DNA from: Akkermansiaceae bacterium
GTDB lineage: Bacteria > Verrucomicrobiota > Verrucomicrobiia > Verrucomicrobiales > Akkermansiaceae
Length of the DNA: 27,598 nucleotides
Direction of reading: 5' to 3'
Assembly: GCA_024233135.1 (NCBI GenBank)
Contig: JACKPZ010000034.1
Span: 1-27,598 of the forward strand
This document shows, piece by piece, positions 8,830 to 16,884 of this stretch (its first letter is position 1; the number at the start of each line of letters is the position of its first letter). A program made the translations under genes and the position numbers. A model generated the notes under the pieces. The model had not been told where the DNA came from and did not search any database. It saw only the letters and a program-made list of their open reading frames with translations.

Positions 8830-8834
8830 GCGTT

Positions 8835-10124
8835 TCACCCGCCCGCGCCGCGCGCCCGCCGGTAGTGCGTCGCGAGCCCGTCCGCGAGGGCGTCGGCATA
8901 CTCGCGGAAAATCGAAGGCACGAGTTTGCCGTCGATCTCGCGCAGGCCCGCATAGTCCCCCGCCTGGATGCGGGCGTGGTCGGGCTTCGAGTTCATCACG
9001 TAAGGCTCCATGAAAATCACGGGCGCTTCGTAGAGCCGGTTGGCGAGCAGGTTGCGCGCCCAGAGATATGGGTTTCCGGCAACCATGAGCGCGTTCGGAG
9101 CACCGGACGGATAGAGAAATGGCGGGAGCCCGCTGGCCTGCGCGAAGACCTCTGCCACCGTCGCCCCCACCGCGGCTTCCTCGGCGTGCGTGCGGCTCAG
9201 CAGTTTCTCCAACATCGCGAATCGCTGGTCGGTGAGAGCCACTTCCTCCGGCGTGTAGGATCCGTTGAGCAGGAGATGGAGATGGTGGCGGTCGACGAGA
9301 GTCGGTTTGTTCGGATCGCCCCACGGGTCGGCGTTGAAATGCAGGCAGAGCACGAGGTCGGGTTGGAGTTGTTCGTTCACGCGCTTCGCACGGGCGCGGA
9401 TCTCGGCGGTGCGGTAGAACAAACGTTCCGCGAGTTTCCGCGGGTCGCCCGTGGCCGCGGTGTCGGGTGACCCGGCGACGTCCATCAGTGAATCCGGGCG
9501 CAGTTCGGTGATCGGTTCCGTTTTGTCCCGGACGAGGGAAACCTCGGCGCCGAGCGCTTCCAGCTTCGGCTTCAGCAGCTTCGCGACCGCCAGCGTCATG
9601 TCTCCCTCGCGCACCGGCGTGCCGCCGTCATGCACGAACCAGCGTTCCTCCATCTTCGCCCAGCGGCCGCCGATGTGTCCGGGGTCGATCGCGACCTTCA
9701 TCCCTTCCATGGGCCGTCCGGGTGGTGCCGGTCCGAGCTCCGAAGCGCTCCGCCACGTGCGCGGCGCCGTTGCGTCCGTCGTTGCGAAACGCAGGTGAAA
9801 CCACTCGTCATCCTCCGCGCGCCCGGTGCGGATGCGCGCTTCCGTTTCGCCAATCTCGACCCACGGCCGCCAGCCGCCCGCGCTGCTGAACACGGTGTCC
9901 AGCAGGCGCTCGAACTCGCCGGGGCCGATGGTTTCCTGATAGATCTCCAGTTTCGACCAGTCCGGTGCTTCGCCGAGCACCGAGAGCGCAGGAGGCGGTG
10001 CCACCGTTTCCCCCACCGCGGCGGGGGGAGCAGGCGGCTGCGGTTTCTCGCGTCGATAGACCCACCAGCACGCCGCGAGCAGGGCGAGAACGAGCAGGAT
10101 GGGATACGGGTTGCGGCGCTTCAT
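8835..10124 (-). CDS. Membrane-anchored N-acetylmuramoyl-L-alanine amidase-like protein (Amidase_3)
   Basis: A 429-residue protein with one N-terminal membrane segment (about 7-23), a proline-rich linker (27-46) and a zinc amidase domain from about 140. Zinc-site candidates in order are His150 in VAIDPGHIGG, Glu173 in REGDMTLAVAK and His262 in CLHFNAD. The catalytic Glu373 is in FMEPYVMNS. These match the Amidase_3 pattern (DPGHGG, E, HxNA, VE), so it should cut the bond between MurNAc and L-Ala of peptidoglycan in the periplasm. Residues 50-135 precede the catalytic domain and resemble nothing I know. The domain is longer than in AmiC, with an insertion around 200-235 (RPDSLMDVAGSPDTAATGD). 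It is divergent from the YmdB-like gene with 76 bases between. Confidence 0.85.
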   Translation of the reverse strand: MKRRNPYPILLVLALLAACWWVYRREKPQPPAPPAAVGETVAPPPALSVLGEAPDWSKLEIYQETIGPGEFERLLDTVFSSAGGWRPWVEIGETEARIRTGRAEDDEWFHLRFATTDATAPRTWRSASELGPAPPGRPMEGMKVAIDPGHIGGRWAKMEERWFVHDGGTPVREGDMTLAVAKLLKPKLEALGAEVSLVRDKTEPITELRPDSLMDVAGSPDTAATGDPRKLAERLFYRTAEIRARAKRVNEQLQPDLVLCLHFNADPWGDPNKPTLVDRHHLHLLLNGSYTPEEVALTDQRFAMLEKLLSRTHAEEAAVGATVAEVFAQASGLPPFLYPSGAPNALMVAGNPYLWARNLLANRLYEAPVIFMEPYVMNSKPDHARIQAGDYAGLREIDGKLVPSIFREYADALADGLATHYRRARGAGG

Positions 10125-10200
10125 GTGGGAATTGGGTTGTCGGGACGGCGGCGTCTGTGGCTACCTCGCCTCCGCGCGCGCAGCCCGCCGTGTTTCGATC

Positions 10201-10998
10201 ATGTCTTCCATCCGCATCCTGTTTCTCGGTGACGTTGTCGGCGAACCCGGCCGTAAGGCGGTGATCCAGCAATTGCCGATCCTGAAACAAGAGGAGGCCA
10301 TCGATTTTATCATCGTCAACGGCGAAAACGCCGCCGGCGGACGCGGCATCACGCCGAAGATCGCCATCGACCTGCTTCGTGCCGGCGCCGCTGTCGTCAC
10401 CACCGGCGACCACGTTTGGGACCAGCAGGAGATCGTCGATTACTTCCCGACCGAACCCCGCCTGCTGCGGCCGCTCAACTACACCGATGGCACGCCCGGT
10501 GCCGGCAGCGTGGTGCTCGAAACGTCGAAGGGAAAAGTCGGCGTCATCCTCGTCCAGGGCCGCGCCTTCATCCAGCCGCCCTTGGAAAACCCCTTCGTCG
10601 CCGCCGAGTCGGAGGCCGAACGCCTCCGCGCCTCCGGAGTGAACGTCATCTTCACCGAGATCCACGCCGAGACGACCAGTGAGAAGATCGCCATGGGGCG
10701 CCTGCTCGACGGCAAGGTGTCCGCCGTTGTCGGCACCCACACGCACGTGCAGACCGCCGACGAGACGATCTTCCCCGGCGGCACCGGATTTCTAACGGAC
10801 GCCGGCATGTGCGGCCCCGAGGAGTCGATCCTCGGCCGCTCGATCGAGTCGGTGCTCTTCAAGCTCAAGTCCGGCCTGCCGACGCGTTTTCCCGTGGCGA
10901 AAGGCCCGGTCCGCCTCTGCGGTGCGATCGTCGATGTCGATCCGGAAACCGGCCGCTGCCTGGAGATCCGCAGGGTGTCGCGCCTGATCGGGGAGTGA
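10201..10998 (+). CDS. YmdB-family metallophosphoesterase (TIGR00282)
   Basis: A 265-residue cytoplasmic di-metal phosphodiesterase. B. subtilis YmdB of this family hydrolyses 2',3'-cyclic nucleotides and influences biofilm and developmental decisions. Motifs in order: FLGDVVGEPGRK (Asp11), NGENAAGGRGIT (Glu42, Asn43), TTGDHVWDQ (His71), FTEIHAETTSEK and GTHTHVQTAD (His180, His182), then TDAGMCGP. The metal-binding Asn of YmdB (N67 in GNHTWD) is Asp70 here. The frame is open from 10099, but the upstream part overlaps the divergent amidase gene and is not protein-like, so the ATG at 10201 is chosen. It is convergent with the TMTC-like gene; both stop codons lie in one inverted repeat. Confidence 0.9.
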   Translation: MSSIRILFLGDVVGEPGRKAVIQQLPILKQEEAIDFIIVNGENAAGGRGITPKIAIDLLRAGAAVVTTGDHVWDQQEIVDYFPTEPRLLRPLNYTDGTPGAGSVVLETSKGKVGVILVQGRAFIQPPLENPFVAAESEAERLRASGVNVIFTEIHAETTSEKIAMGRLLDGKVSAVVGTHTHVQTADETIFPGGTGFLTDAGMCGPEESILGRSIESVLFKLKSGLPTRFPVAKGPVRLCGAIVDVDPETGRCLEIRRVSRLIGE

Positions 10999-11027
10999 TC
11001 CGACGGGCCGACTTGAATGGATCACTC
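10993..11027. terminator. Inverted repeat spanning both stop codons of a convergent pair
   Basis: GAGTGATCC (10993-11001) and GGATCACTC (11019-11027) form a perfect 9-bp stem around a 17-base loop. Each arm contains the stop codon of one gene: TGA at 10996-10998 on plus and TGA at 11022-11024 on minus. There is no clear T-run on either side, so a bidirectional terminator role is plausible but not proven. Confidence 0.45.
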
Positions 11028-12782
11028 GCCGTGGTCGAGGATTTCCAGGTTTCGCGCGGCGGTGGGAGAACCAAGTTCGCTCGCCCGCCGGTAGGCGCGC
11101 CGGGCTTTCTCCTCATCGCCGAGTTTGTCTTCGACGAAACCGAGGTTCGTCCATGCGTCCGCGTATGCGGGCGCGAGGCGGACAAGCTCTTCTAACAGCT
11201 TCCTCGCCTCCTCCATCCGCCCGAGGCCGATCTCGAGCAACGCGAGGTCATAGCGCGGCGGCGGGAACTCCGGCGCGAGCCGGATCGATGTGCGGAACGC
11301 CTCGCGGGCGCCGTCGACGTTTCCGCCTTGGAGCCGCACCTTTCCGAGATTGTGCCATGCGACGGCATGGGAAGGTTCCGAGCGCACCGCCGCCTCGAGA
11401 TGGTCGAGCGCGGGGACGATGCGGCTTTCTCTGGCCTCGAGAACCCCGAGATTGTTGAGCGCTTCGCTGTAGTCCGGCCGGGCGGCGAGAGCCGTGACAT
11501 AGTGGTGACGGGCGGCTTCGCGGTTCCCGGTTTCTTCGAGCGCGAGGCCGAGGTTGTTGTGGGCGAGGTGGTTCCTTTCCGTCACCTCCACCGCGTGCCG
11601 CATCAGGGTGATCGAGTTCTCCCAAACGCCGACTTGTTTCCTTCCCGCGACCGCGAATGCGATCACACCCGCGCCGGCGGTTCCGGCGATCGCGGGACCA
11701 AGCTCCGGATGACGTTTTGCGACGGCGTCGAGAAACCACGCCACCGCGATATACAGCCCGATGAACGGGAAATACGCATAGCGGTCGGCCATCGCGGCGC
11801 CGCCGGCTTGCACGAAGCCGATCATCGGAACGAGCGTGCCGAGAAACCACAGCCAGCCCACGAGCACCGCGGGCACCTCCTTCCGCAGCCGCCACGCGGC
11901 GAACGCGACCGCGCCTAACAAAATCAACGCGCCCATCCATTCCGCCGCGGGAATCCGGTCCGGATACGGATAATACACCGCGAGGTCGTCCGGTACGAAC
12001 AAGCGCCGCAGATAGGTGACATACGCCACGAGCGCGTTGGCCATGCGCCCGCCGACGGGATACTCCGCCCCTGATCCGATCGCGCCGATCGATTGCTGGC
12101 AGAGCACCGTGAGCCAGCTCGCCACCGCGGACAGCGCGAGCAGAGGCAGTTTCTCCGCCGCGGAGCGCAACAGGATGCGCCCGGAAAGCGGCCAGATTTC
12201 CCACAACAACATCGCGCAGGGCAGCGTGACGGCGAGCGGCTTCGCCATCACCGCCAGCGCATGGCAGACGAGCATGCCGGCATAACTCGCGAAACCGCCG
12301 CCGCGCGTGCGGCGCTCGTGAAAATGCAGCGCGAGCAGGCAGAACAGCACCGCGAGCACGTCCTTGCGCTCGGTGATCCATGCGACGGACTCGGCGTGGA
12401 GAGGGTGCGCCGCAAACACCAGCGCGACGCCGAGCGACAGACCGGCGCGCCCCGTCGAGCGACGCAGCCAGTTTCCTAACAATACGGCGTTCGCCGCATG
12501 CAGCAAGAGGTTGAGAACGTGCTGCGGGCCCGCGTCCGTGCCGAACACGCTCACCATCGCCTGATGCGAAAGCCACGTCAGCGGGATCCACATGCTCGGC
12601 CCGTGGATGCCGAAGGCCCAGCGGACGTTCTCCCACGTCAGGCCGCCGAGCACATGGGGGTTCTCGGTGAAATATCGATTGTCGTCGTAGTTGACGAATC
12701 CATATCCCGCCGCCGGCGCGTAGACCGCCCACGCCAGCAGCGCGGGCAGCAGGAGCATCAGCCATTTGCTCAGCCGCCCCAT
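11022..12782 (-). CDS. TMTC-like GT-C membrane glycosyltransferase with C-terminal TPR repeats
   Basis: A 586-residue integral membrane protein. Many hydrophobic segments cover about 5-380, and five or so tetratricopeptide repeats cover about 405-572 (LAHNNLGLALEETGN, ALNNLGVLEA, AWHNLGKVRLQGG, AWTNLGFVEDKLGD). NYDDNRYF (31-38) in the first outer loop, HPLHAESVAWITERKD (126-141) and MADRYAYFPFIGLY (331-344) match the GT-C fold of eukaryotic TMTC O-mannosyltransferases and their bacterial relatives. The acidic pair Asp33-Asp34 is the likely catalytic site. TMTC enzymes use a polyprenyl-phosphate sugar donor. The upstream GT2 gene, whose stop overlaps this start by 13 bases, could make that donor. 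The acceptor, protein or glycan, is unknown. Family placement is by motif; the sugar is inferred. Confidence 0.78.
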   Translation of the reverse strand: MGRLSKWLMLLLPALLAWAVYAPAAGYGFVNYDDNRYFTENPHVLGGLTWENVRWAFGIHGPSMWIPLTWLSHQAMVSVFGTDAGPQHVLNLLLHAANAVLLGNWLRRSTGRAGLSLGVALVFAAHPLHAESVAWITERKDVLAVLFCLLALHFHERRTRGGGFASYAGMLVCHALAVMAKPLAVTLPCAMLLWEIWPLSGRILLRSAAEKLPLLALSAVASWLTVLCQQSIGAIGSGAEYPVGGRMANALVAYVTYLRRLFVPDDLAVYYPYPDRIPAAEWMGALILLGAVAFAAWRLRKEVPAVLVGWLWFLGTLVPMIGFVQAGGAAMADRYAYFPFIGLYIAVAWFLDAVAKRHPELGPAIAGTAGAGVIAFAVAGRKQVGVWENSITLMRHAVEVTERNHLAHNNLGLALEETGNREAARHHYVTALAARPDYSEALNNLGVLEARESRIVPALDHLEAAVRSEPSHAVAWHNLGKVRLQGGNVDGAREAFRTSIRLAPEFPPPRYDLALLEIGLGRMEEARKLLEELVRLAPAYADAWTNLGFVEDKLGDEEKARRAYRRASELGSPTAARNLEILDHGE

Positions 12783-13462
12783 CGGAATCTTGTGGTTGCG
12801 GCCAACACCCTCATGCCGGTGCGGAACACCGGGACCTTGGATTCACCCTCCTCGCGCGCCTTGGTATCGACGGCCACCTCGCCGACGCGCAGGCCGGCGC
12901 GGATCGCGCGGCACGGGATCTCGACCTCGTATTCGTAGCGGTCGCTGGTCAGTTCGAAACGGCTCGCCGCATCGTTCGACCATGCCTTGATGCCCGCCAT
13001 CACGTCCGTCATCCGTTGTCCGAAAAGCAGGCTCGCCCAGCCGCTGACGATGTGGTTCCCGACGCTCCTCGACCACGCCGCCCGTTTGTCCTTCCCGCTC
13101 TCCGCGAGAAACCGCGAGCCGAGAACGACATCGAGTTCGCCCCGTTCGATCGGCGCGACCAGAGGTGCGAGGTCTTTCGCGAAAAACTGGCCGTCGGCAT
13201 CGAACTGCGCCTGCACAGCGCCGCGAGCCTCGCGGATGCCGGTGCGCACCGCGTGGCCCTTTCCCCGGTCGCCGATGTGCGGGATGTGCCGCAGCCCGGG
13301 CAGGCGGCCGGTCCACTCCGCCACCACCTCGCCGGTCCGGTCCGTGCCGCCATCCACCACCAGGATTTCCGTATCCGGCGGCACGTGGGCGTGCAGATCC
13401 GCGAGAGTGGCGCCGATCGCCTCCTCTTCGTTGAATGCCGCCACGATCACGCTGAAACGCAC
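12770..13462 (-). CDS. Family 2 glycosyltransferase, DPM (polyprenyl-phosphate sugar synthase)-like
   Basis: About 230 residues with a GT-A fold. It starts RFSVIVAAFNEEEAIG, followed by LVVDGGTDRT (nucleotide-binding region, about 35-43), GDRGKGHAVRTGI and DADGQ (88-92). The last is the metal-binding DxD of dolichol-phosphate-mannose-synthase-like enzymes. It has no membrane segment, so it would work on lipid carriers as a soluble or peripheral protein. The frame is open to 13816, but the upstream part runs antisense to the epimerase and is not protein-like. The GTG at 13460-13462, immediately before the first beta-strand, is the best start, without a Shine-Dalgarno. Its stop overlaps the start of the TMTC-like gene by 13 bases, which points to translational coupling and one pathway. 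The exact sugar is unknown. Confidence 0.82.
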   Translation of the reverse strand: MRFSVIVAAFNEEEAIGATLADLHAHVPPDTEILVVDGGTDRTGEVVAEWTGRLPGLRHIPHIGDRGKGHAVRTGIREARGAVQAQFDADGQFFAKDLAPLVAPIERGELDVVLGSRFLAESGKDKRAAWSRSVGNHIVSGWASLLFGQRMTDVMAGIKAWSNDAASRFELTSDRYEYEVEIPCRAIRAGLRVGEVAVDTKAREEGESKVPVFRTGMRVLAATTRFRWGG

Positions 13463-13553
13463 GGGCCGGAAATTGGTACGGTGGCAGGCCCCGCGTAAAG
13501 CTCCGGATTCCTTTTGCCTCGCCAAGGGAGCCGGATCCTTGAATGACTCCACC

Positions 13554-14549
13554 ATGCAGGGCTTCTGGTTCGGGAAATCCGTCGTCGTGCCCGGCGGCGC
13601 GGGTTTCATCGGTTCGTCGGTGGTCGACGAACTCGTGGTGAATGGCGCGTCGGTCTCGGTGATCGATGACGAGTCATCCGGCGATCTCTCCCGTCTCGCA
13701 TCCCACCAAGGGCGCATCGCCATCCATCGGAGCGACTTGTGCGCCATCGATCTGGCGGCCCTTTTCCGCGGCGCGGATGCCGTCCTCAACCTCGCCGGCA
13801 TGGCACCCGGACTCACCCCGGATGAGTTGCGTCACGAGCGCCTCTACCACGGGAATCTCCAGATCGCGGACGCCGTGCTCGCCGCCGCTCTCGCCGCGGA
13901 GGTGCCGCGCCTGCTGGTCGTCAGTTCCTCGTGTGTCTATCCGGACGACGCGCCGGTGCCCACCCCCGAGCTTTCAATCGACGGCAGTGCGCCGGAGTCC
14001 GCCAACCGCGGATACGGGCTGGCGAAACGAGAGATCGAGCGCCGCGCCACCGCCGCCGCCGGCGGGCCCACCCGCATCACCGTCGCCCGCCCGTTCAATG
14101 CCTGCGGCCCGCGTGACCAGGCATACGGACCCGGCGCCCACGTCATCCCTTCGTTGCTCGGGAAGATCCTCGATCCCGCCGTGCCGGAGGTCGTCGTCTG
14201 GGGGTCCGGGCGGCAGACGCGGAGCTTCATCGACGTCCGGGACGCGGCCCGCGCCATGCTGTTGCTCGTCGAGCGCCATCCCGTTCCCGAGCCGGTCAAC
14301 ATCGGATCCGACGATGAGATTCCGCTCGGCGATCTCGTCCGGTTGCTGATGGAGCTTTCCGGTGTTTTCAAACCCGTGCGCTTCGATCTCACGAAACCCG
14401 AAGGGGCCCTGCGGAAATCGTGCGATTCGTCGTGGCTCCACGAACTCACCGGGTTTCGTCCCGAATACGAGGCAAAGCGCTCGCTCCGTGACATCGTCAC
14501 CGCACGGCTGGCGAACCGAGAATGTTCTTGTCCTGTCCGGGTCGGTTGA
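13554..14549 (+). CDS. NAD-dependent epimerase/dehydratase, GDP-L-fucose synthase-like
   Basis: A 331-residue extended short-chain dehydrogenase acting on a nucleotide sugar. The NAD site is GGAGFIG (14-20). The catalytic triad is Ser in VVSSSCVYP (about 124-126) with Tyr154 and Lys158 in YGLAK. RSFIDVRDAARAM and KPEGALRKSCDSSWL near the C-terminus resemble the substrate-binding segment of GDP-L-fucose synthase (KPDGTPRK-type). The activity could therefore be GDP-fucose synthesis or a related epimerisation; no GDP-mannose dehydratase is adjacent. The ATG at 13554 fits the N-terminus. An in-frame TTG at 13539 has AAGGGAG eight bases upstream and is an alternative start. It is divergent from the GT2/TMTC-like pair, suggesting a shared role in surface sugar synthesis. 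Confidence 0.85.
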   Translation: MQGFWFGKSVVVPGGAGFIGSSVVDELVVNGASVSVIDDESSGDLSRLASHQGRIAIHRSDLCAIDLAALFRGADAVLNLAGMAPGLTPDELRHERLYHGNLQIADAVLAAALAAEVPRLLVVSSSCVYPDDAPVPTPELSIDGSAPESANRGYGLAKREIERRATAAAGGPTRITVARPFNACGPRDQAYGPGAHVIPSLLGKILDPAVPEVVVWGSGRQTRSFIDVRDAARAMLLLVERHPVPEPVNIGSDDEIPLGDLVRLLMELSGVFKPVRFDLTKPEGALRKSCDSSWLHELTGFRPEYEAKRSLRDIVTARLANRECSCPVRVG

Positions 14550-14588
14550 CTATACGCTTCCCCTTCCGGTTTTCCGGCCCCACTGACA

Positions 14589-16703
14589 ATGAAAGCGATC
14601 CGAATCACCACCCTGCTGGCGCTTGTCGTGCCCGCAATGGCAGCCCCCGTCATCACTGACGTCACCGGAACCGCCACCACCCAAGGGGCCACCACCATGA
14701 CGATCGTCGGGACCGGCCTTTCCGGCGGTGGAACCTCGATCCATTTCGCAACCAACGTCATCACTCCCACGTCGATCTCCGGCACCGCGGTGACCTTCGT
14801 GCTCCCGGAGGGGCAAGGGACGCTCCTTCCGATATATGTCAAGGTGGGAGGCGTGGATTCCAATACCTACTTTTTCTCCTACGATCCGCCGGCGATCGGT
14901 TCGCTCTCACCGACCAAGGGTCTCGCCGTTGGTGGCTCCATCCTCACCATCGACGGCTCGAACTTCGGAACCGCGCCGACGGTCACGATGGATGGAATGA
15001 ATGCGCCGGTCCAGACCTCATCCCACATCCAGCTCACCGTCACCACCCCCGCGACGTCGGGCGGACCGGTGGACGTGGTCGTTGCGGCGGGTGGTCAGTT
15101 CAGTTCGCCGGCGGTCTATCAGAGCGTGGCGCTCACCTCGCCGCCCGGTTATTATATCGATCTCGAAAACGAGGTGGTGGTGCCCGCACCGGCGGGTAGG
15201 TATGTATCGGAGGAAAACGCGACCCAAGCCACTCTTTGTCCCTACGGATACTACACCCCTGTGGATGGAATGCGGGCCGCGATTCCCGCCAGCCCGGGCT
15301 ATTTCGTGGATTCGATCGGCGCCGAATCCCAGACTCCCGCGCCGGCGGGACGCTATTCCTCCGTCCCGGCGTCCACCGGCTCGTTCCCCACGACGCCCGG
15401 TTTTTACACTCCCTTCCCCGGCATGCGTGCGGCCATCCAAGCTTCCCCGGGCTACTTCGTGAGTACCTCCATGGCCACCAGCCAGTCGCCCGCCACCCCG
15501 GGGCGTTTCGTTTCCTCGGCGGGTGCCACCTCGGAAGAATCGGCATTGCCCGGACATTACGCTCCGTTCGCGGCGATGACCGGAGCGATCGCCGCTCCCC
15601 CCGGCCGCTATGTTTCGAATTCAGACGCGACTTCGACGCTCGTCGCGCCCGCCGGCAGATTCGCGGCCGGATTCGGCTCGACTTCGACCACTGCCGCCAG
15701 CCCCGGACACTATGTTCCCCACCCGGGAATGGGAGTGGAGATCGAGGCCCCCGCTGGATTCTTCGCCACGGGAACCGGAAACAATGATGTGACACCCGCG
15801 CCTGTGGGGACGTACGTCGCAGACGCCGGTGCGACCTCGGCCACCCAAGCGGTTGCGGGCACCTACGCGCCGATTGTCGGCATGCGGGCGGCGATCCCGG
15901 CGGATCCCGGATACTTCGTGTCCACCAACGGCGAATCCTCGCAAACTCCGGCACCCGCCGGGAGTGTGGTCGCCGGTCCGGGTGCCGACTCCGCCACACC
16001 CGCCCTCCGCGGAAGCTATGCGCCGTTTGAAGGGATGAGGGCCGCGGTTCCGGCCAGTCCGGGGCACTTCGTTGCGAGTCCGGGTCAGACGAGCCAGGTG
16101 GCTGCTCCGACCGGGCGTTTCGTCGCAGGTTCCGGAGCTTCGTCCGCGACAGCGGCCGCCGAGGGATATTATGCTCCGATCATCGGGATGAGGTCCGCGA
16201 TCCCCGCCTCTCCGGGTTACTATGTCCCGCTGCAGGCGTCCGCTTCCCAGACGCCTGCGGGAGCCGGGAGTTTTGCCGCCGGTTTCGCCGCCACGTCGGA
16301 CGTCGATGCCCCCGTGGGAACGTATGCACCGATCGTCGGCATGCGCGCCGCCATCCCCGCGCCCGCCGGAACCTACGCGCCCACGGCCGCCGCCACTTCC
16401 GTCCAGGTGGTTCCGGCCGGCTACACGACGGATGCCGGCAATGGTGAGGGCGGCTCCTCCCTCGTGCCGATCCCACAGACGAAGATCGTCGCCTACACCC
16501 TTGAAGCCAACGGCGACAACACCATCACCTTCGAGTCCGCCAACGGCCAGACCTACGCCCTCTACTACTCGGAAAACCTGGAGGATTACACGTTGCTCGA
16601 AACCATCGCCGGCACCGGTGGCGACGTCACCCGCACCTTCACTCCGCCGGTCTCCACCACCGGCCGCCGCTTTTACATCGTCGGGCCCTACACCGCCCCT
16701 TGA
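14589..16703 (+). CDS. Secreted 17-residue-repeat protein with N-terminal IPT/TIG domains
   Basis: A 704-residue exported protein of unknown function. A signal peptide (1-18, ending PAMA) is followed by two IPT/TIG immunoglobulin-like domains (about 19-98 and 99-180; PAIGSLSPTKGLAVGGSILTI is diagnostic). About 187-625 is a repeat array in which a Gly two residues before an aromatic recurs every 17 residues from 203 to 611. Three units make a 51-residue super-repeat marked by GMRAAIPA, with Met at 228, 279, 330, 381, 432, 483, 534 and 585. The units resemble cysteine-rich GCC2_GCC3/ephrin-receptor-like repeats with the cysteines replaced; only Cys217 remains. The last 70 residues (NGQTYALYYSENLEDYTLL, RRFYIVGP) look like a beta-sandwich common at the end of verrucomicrobial secreted proteins. 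No PEP-CTERM or sortase signal is seen. A surface or adhesive role is a guess. Confidence 0.85.
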   Translation: MKAIRITTLLALVVPAMAAPVITDVTGTATTQGATTMTIVGTGLSGGGTSIHFATNVITPTSISGTAVTFVLPEGQGTLLPIYVKVGGVDSNTYFFSYDPPAIGSLSPTKGLAVGGSILTIDGSNFGTAPTVTMDGMNAPVQTSSHIQLTVTTPATSGGPVDVVVAAGGQFSSPAVYQSVALTSPPGYYIDLENEVVVPAPAGRYVSEENATQATLCPYGYYTPVDGMRAAIPASPGYFVDSIGAESQTPAPAGRYSSVPASTGSFPTTPGFYTPFPGMRAAIQASPGYFVSTSMATSQSPATPGRFVSSAGATSEESALPGHYAPFAAMTGAIAAPPGRYVSNSDATSTLVAPAGRFAAGFGSTSTTAASPGHYVPHPGMGVEIEAPAGFFATGTGNNDVTPAPVGTYVADAGATSATQAVAGTYAPIVGMRAAIPADPGYFVSTNGESSQTPAPAGSVVAGPGADSATPALRGSYAPFEGMRAAVPASPGHFVASPGQTSQVAAPTGRFVAGSGASSATAAAEGYYAPIIGMRSAIPASPGYYVPLQASASQTPAGAGSFAAGFAATSDVDAPVGTYAPIVGMRAAIPAPAGTYAPTAAATSVQVVPAGYTTDAGNGEGGSSLVPIPQTKIVAYTLEANGDNTITFESANGQTYALYYSENLEDYTLLETIAGTGGDVTRTFTPPVSTTGRRFYIVGPYTAP
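15147..16421 (+). repeat. Coding array of 51-bp units grouped in 153-bp super-repeats
   Basis: The DNA encodes the 17-residue units of the secreted repeat protein. The super-repeat of three units is exactly 153 bases, and the Met codon of GMR recurs at 15270 and every 153 bases up to 16341. No insertion or deletion breaks the phase from the second unit on. Nucleotide identity between copies is modest, so the array is old and diverged rather than a recent amplification. Confidence 0.85.
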
Positions 16704-16884
16704 TCGTTTCCTCGCGTCGCGGGCTTCGAACCACCCGCCATTCCAATCAAGTCCGCGCCCTTCGATCATCCGCTAACAGTTTCCCGGCTCTCCCGGCCGG
16801 CTGAAATTGTGATTGTGGAAGCAGGAGGTTTTTCCGTGTGGGATGCGAGGCGGGGGAATTCGAATCAGGCAGCGGGATTCCGGC

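Noticed and set aside
7921..9324. 467-codon open frame on minus opposite the oxidoreductase
   Set aside because: It crosses two convincing genes and lacks any domain.
10099..10200. N-terminal extension of the YmdB-like gene
   Set aside because: It overlaps the divergent amidase start, and family members begin directly at the RILFLGD strand.
13463..13816. N-terminal extension of the GT2 gene
   Set aside because: The extra residues are antisense to the epimerase and do not resemble protein; the GT-A fold starts at the GTG at 13462.
15147..16421. Possible recent DNA tandem amplification or assembly artefact
   Set aside because: The copies differ substantially at nucleotide level while keeping protein phase, so it is an old coding repeat.
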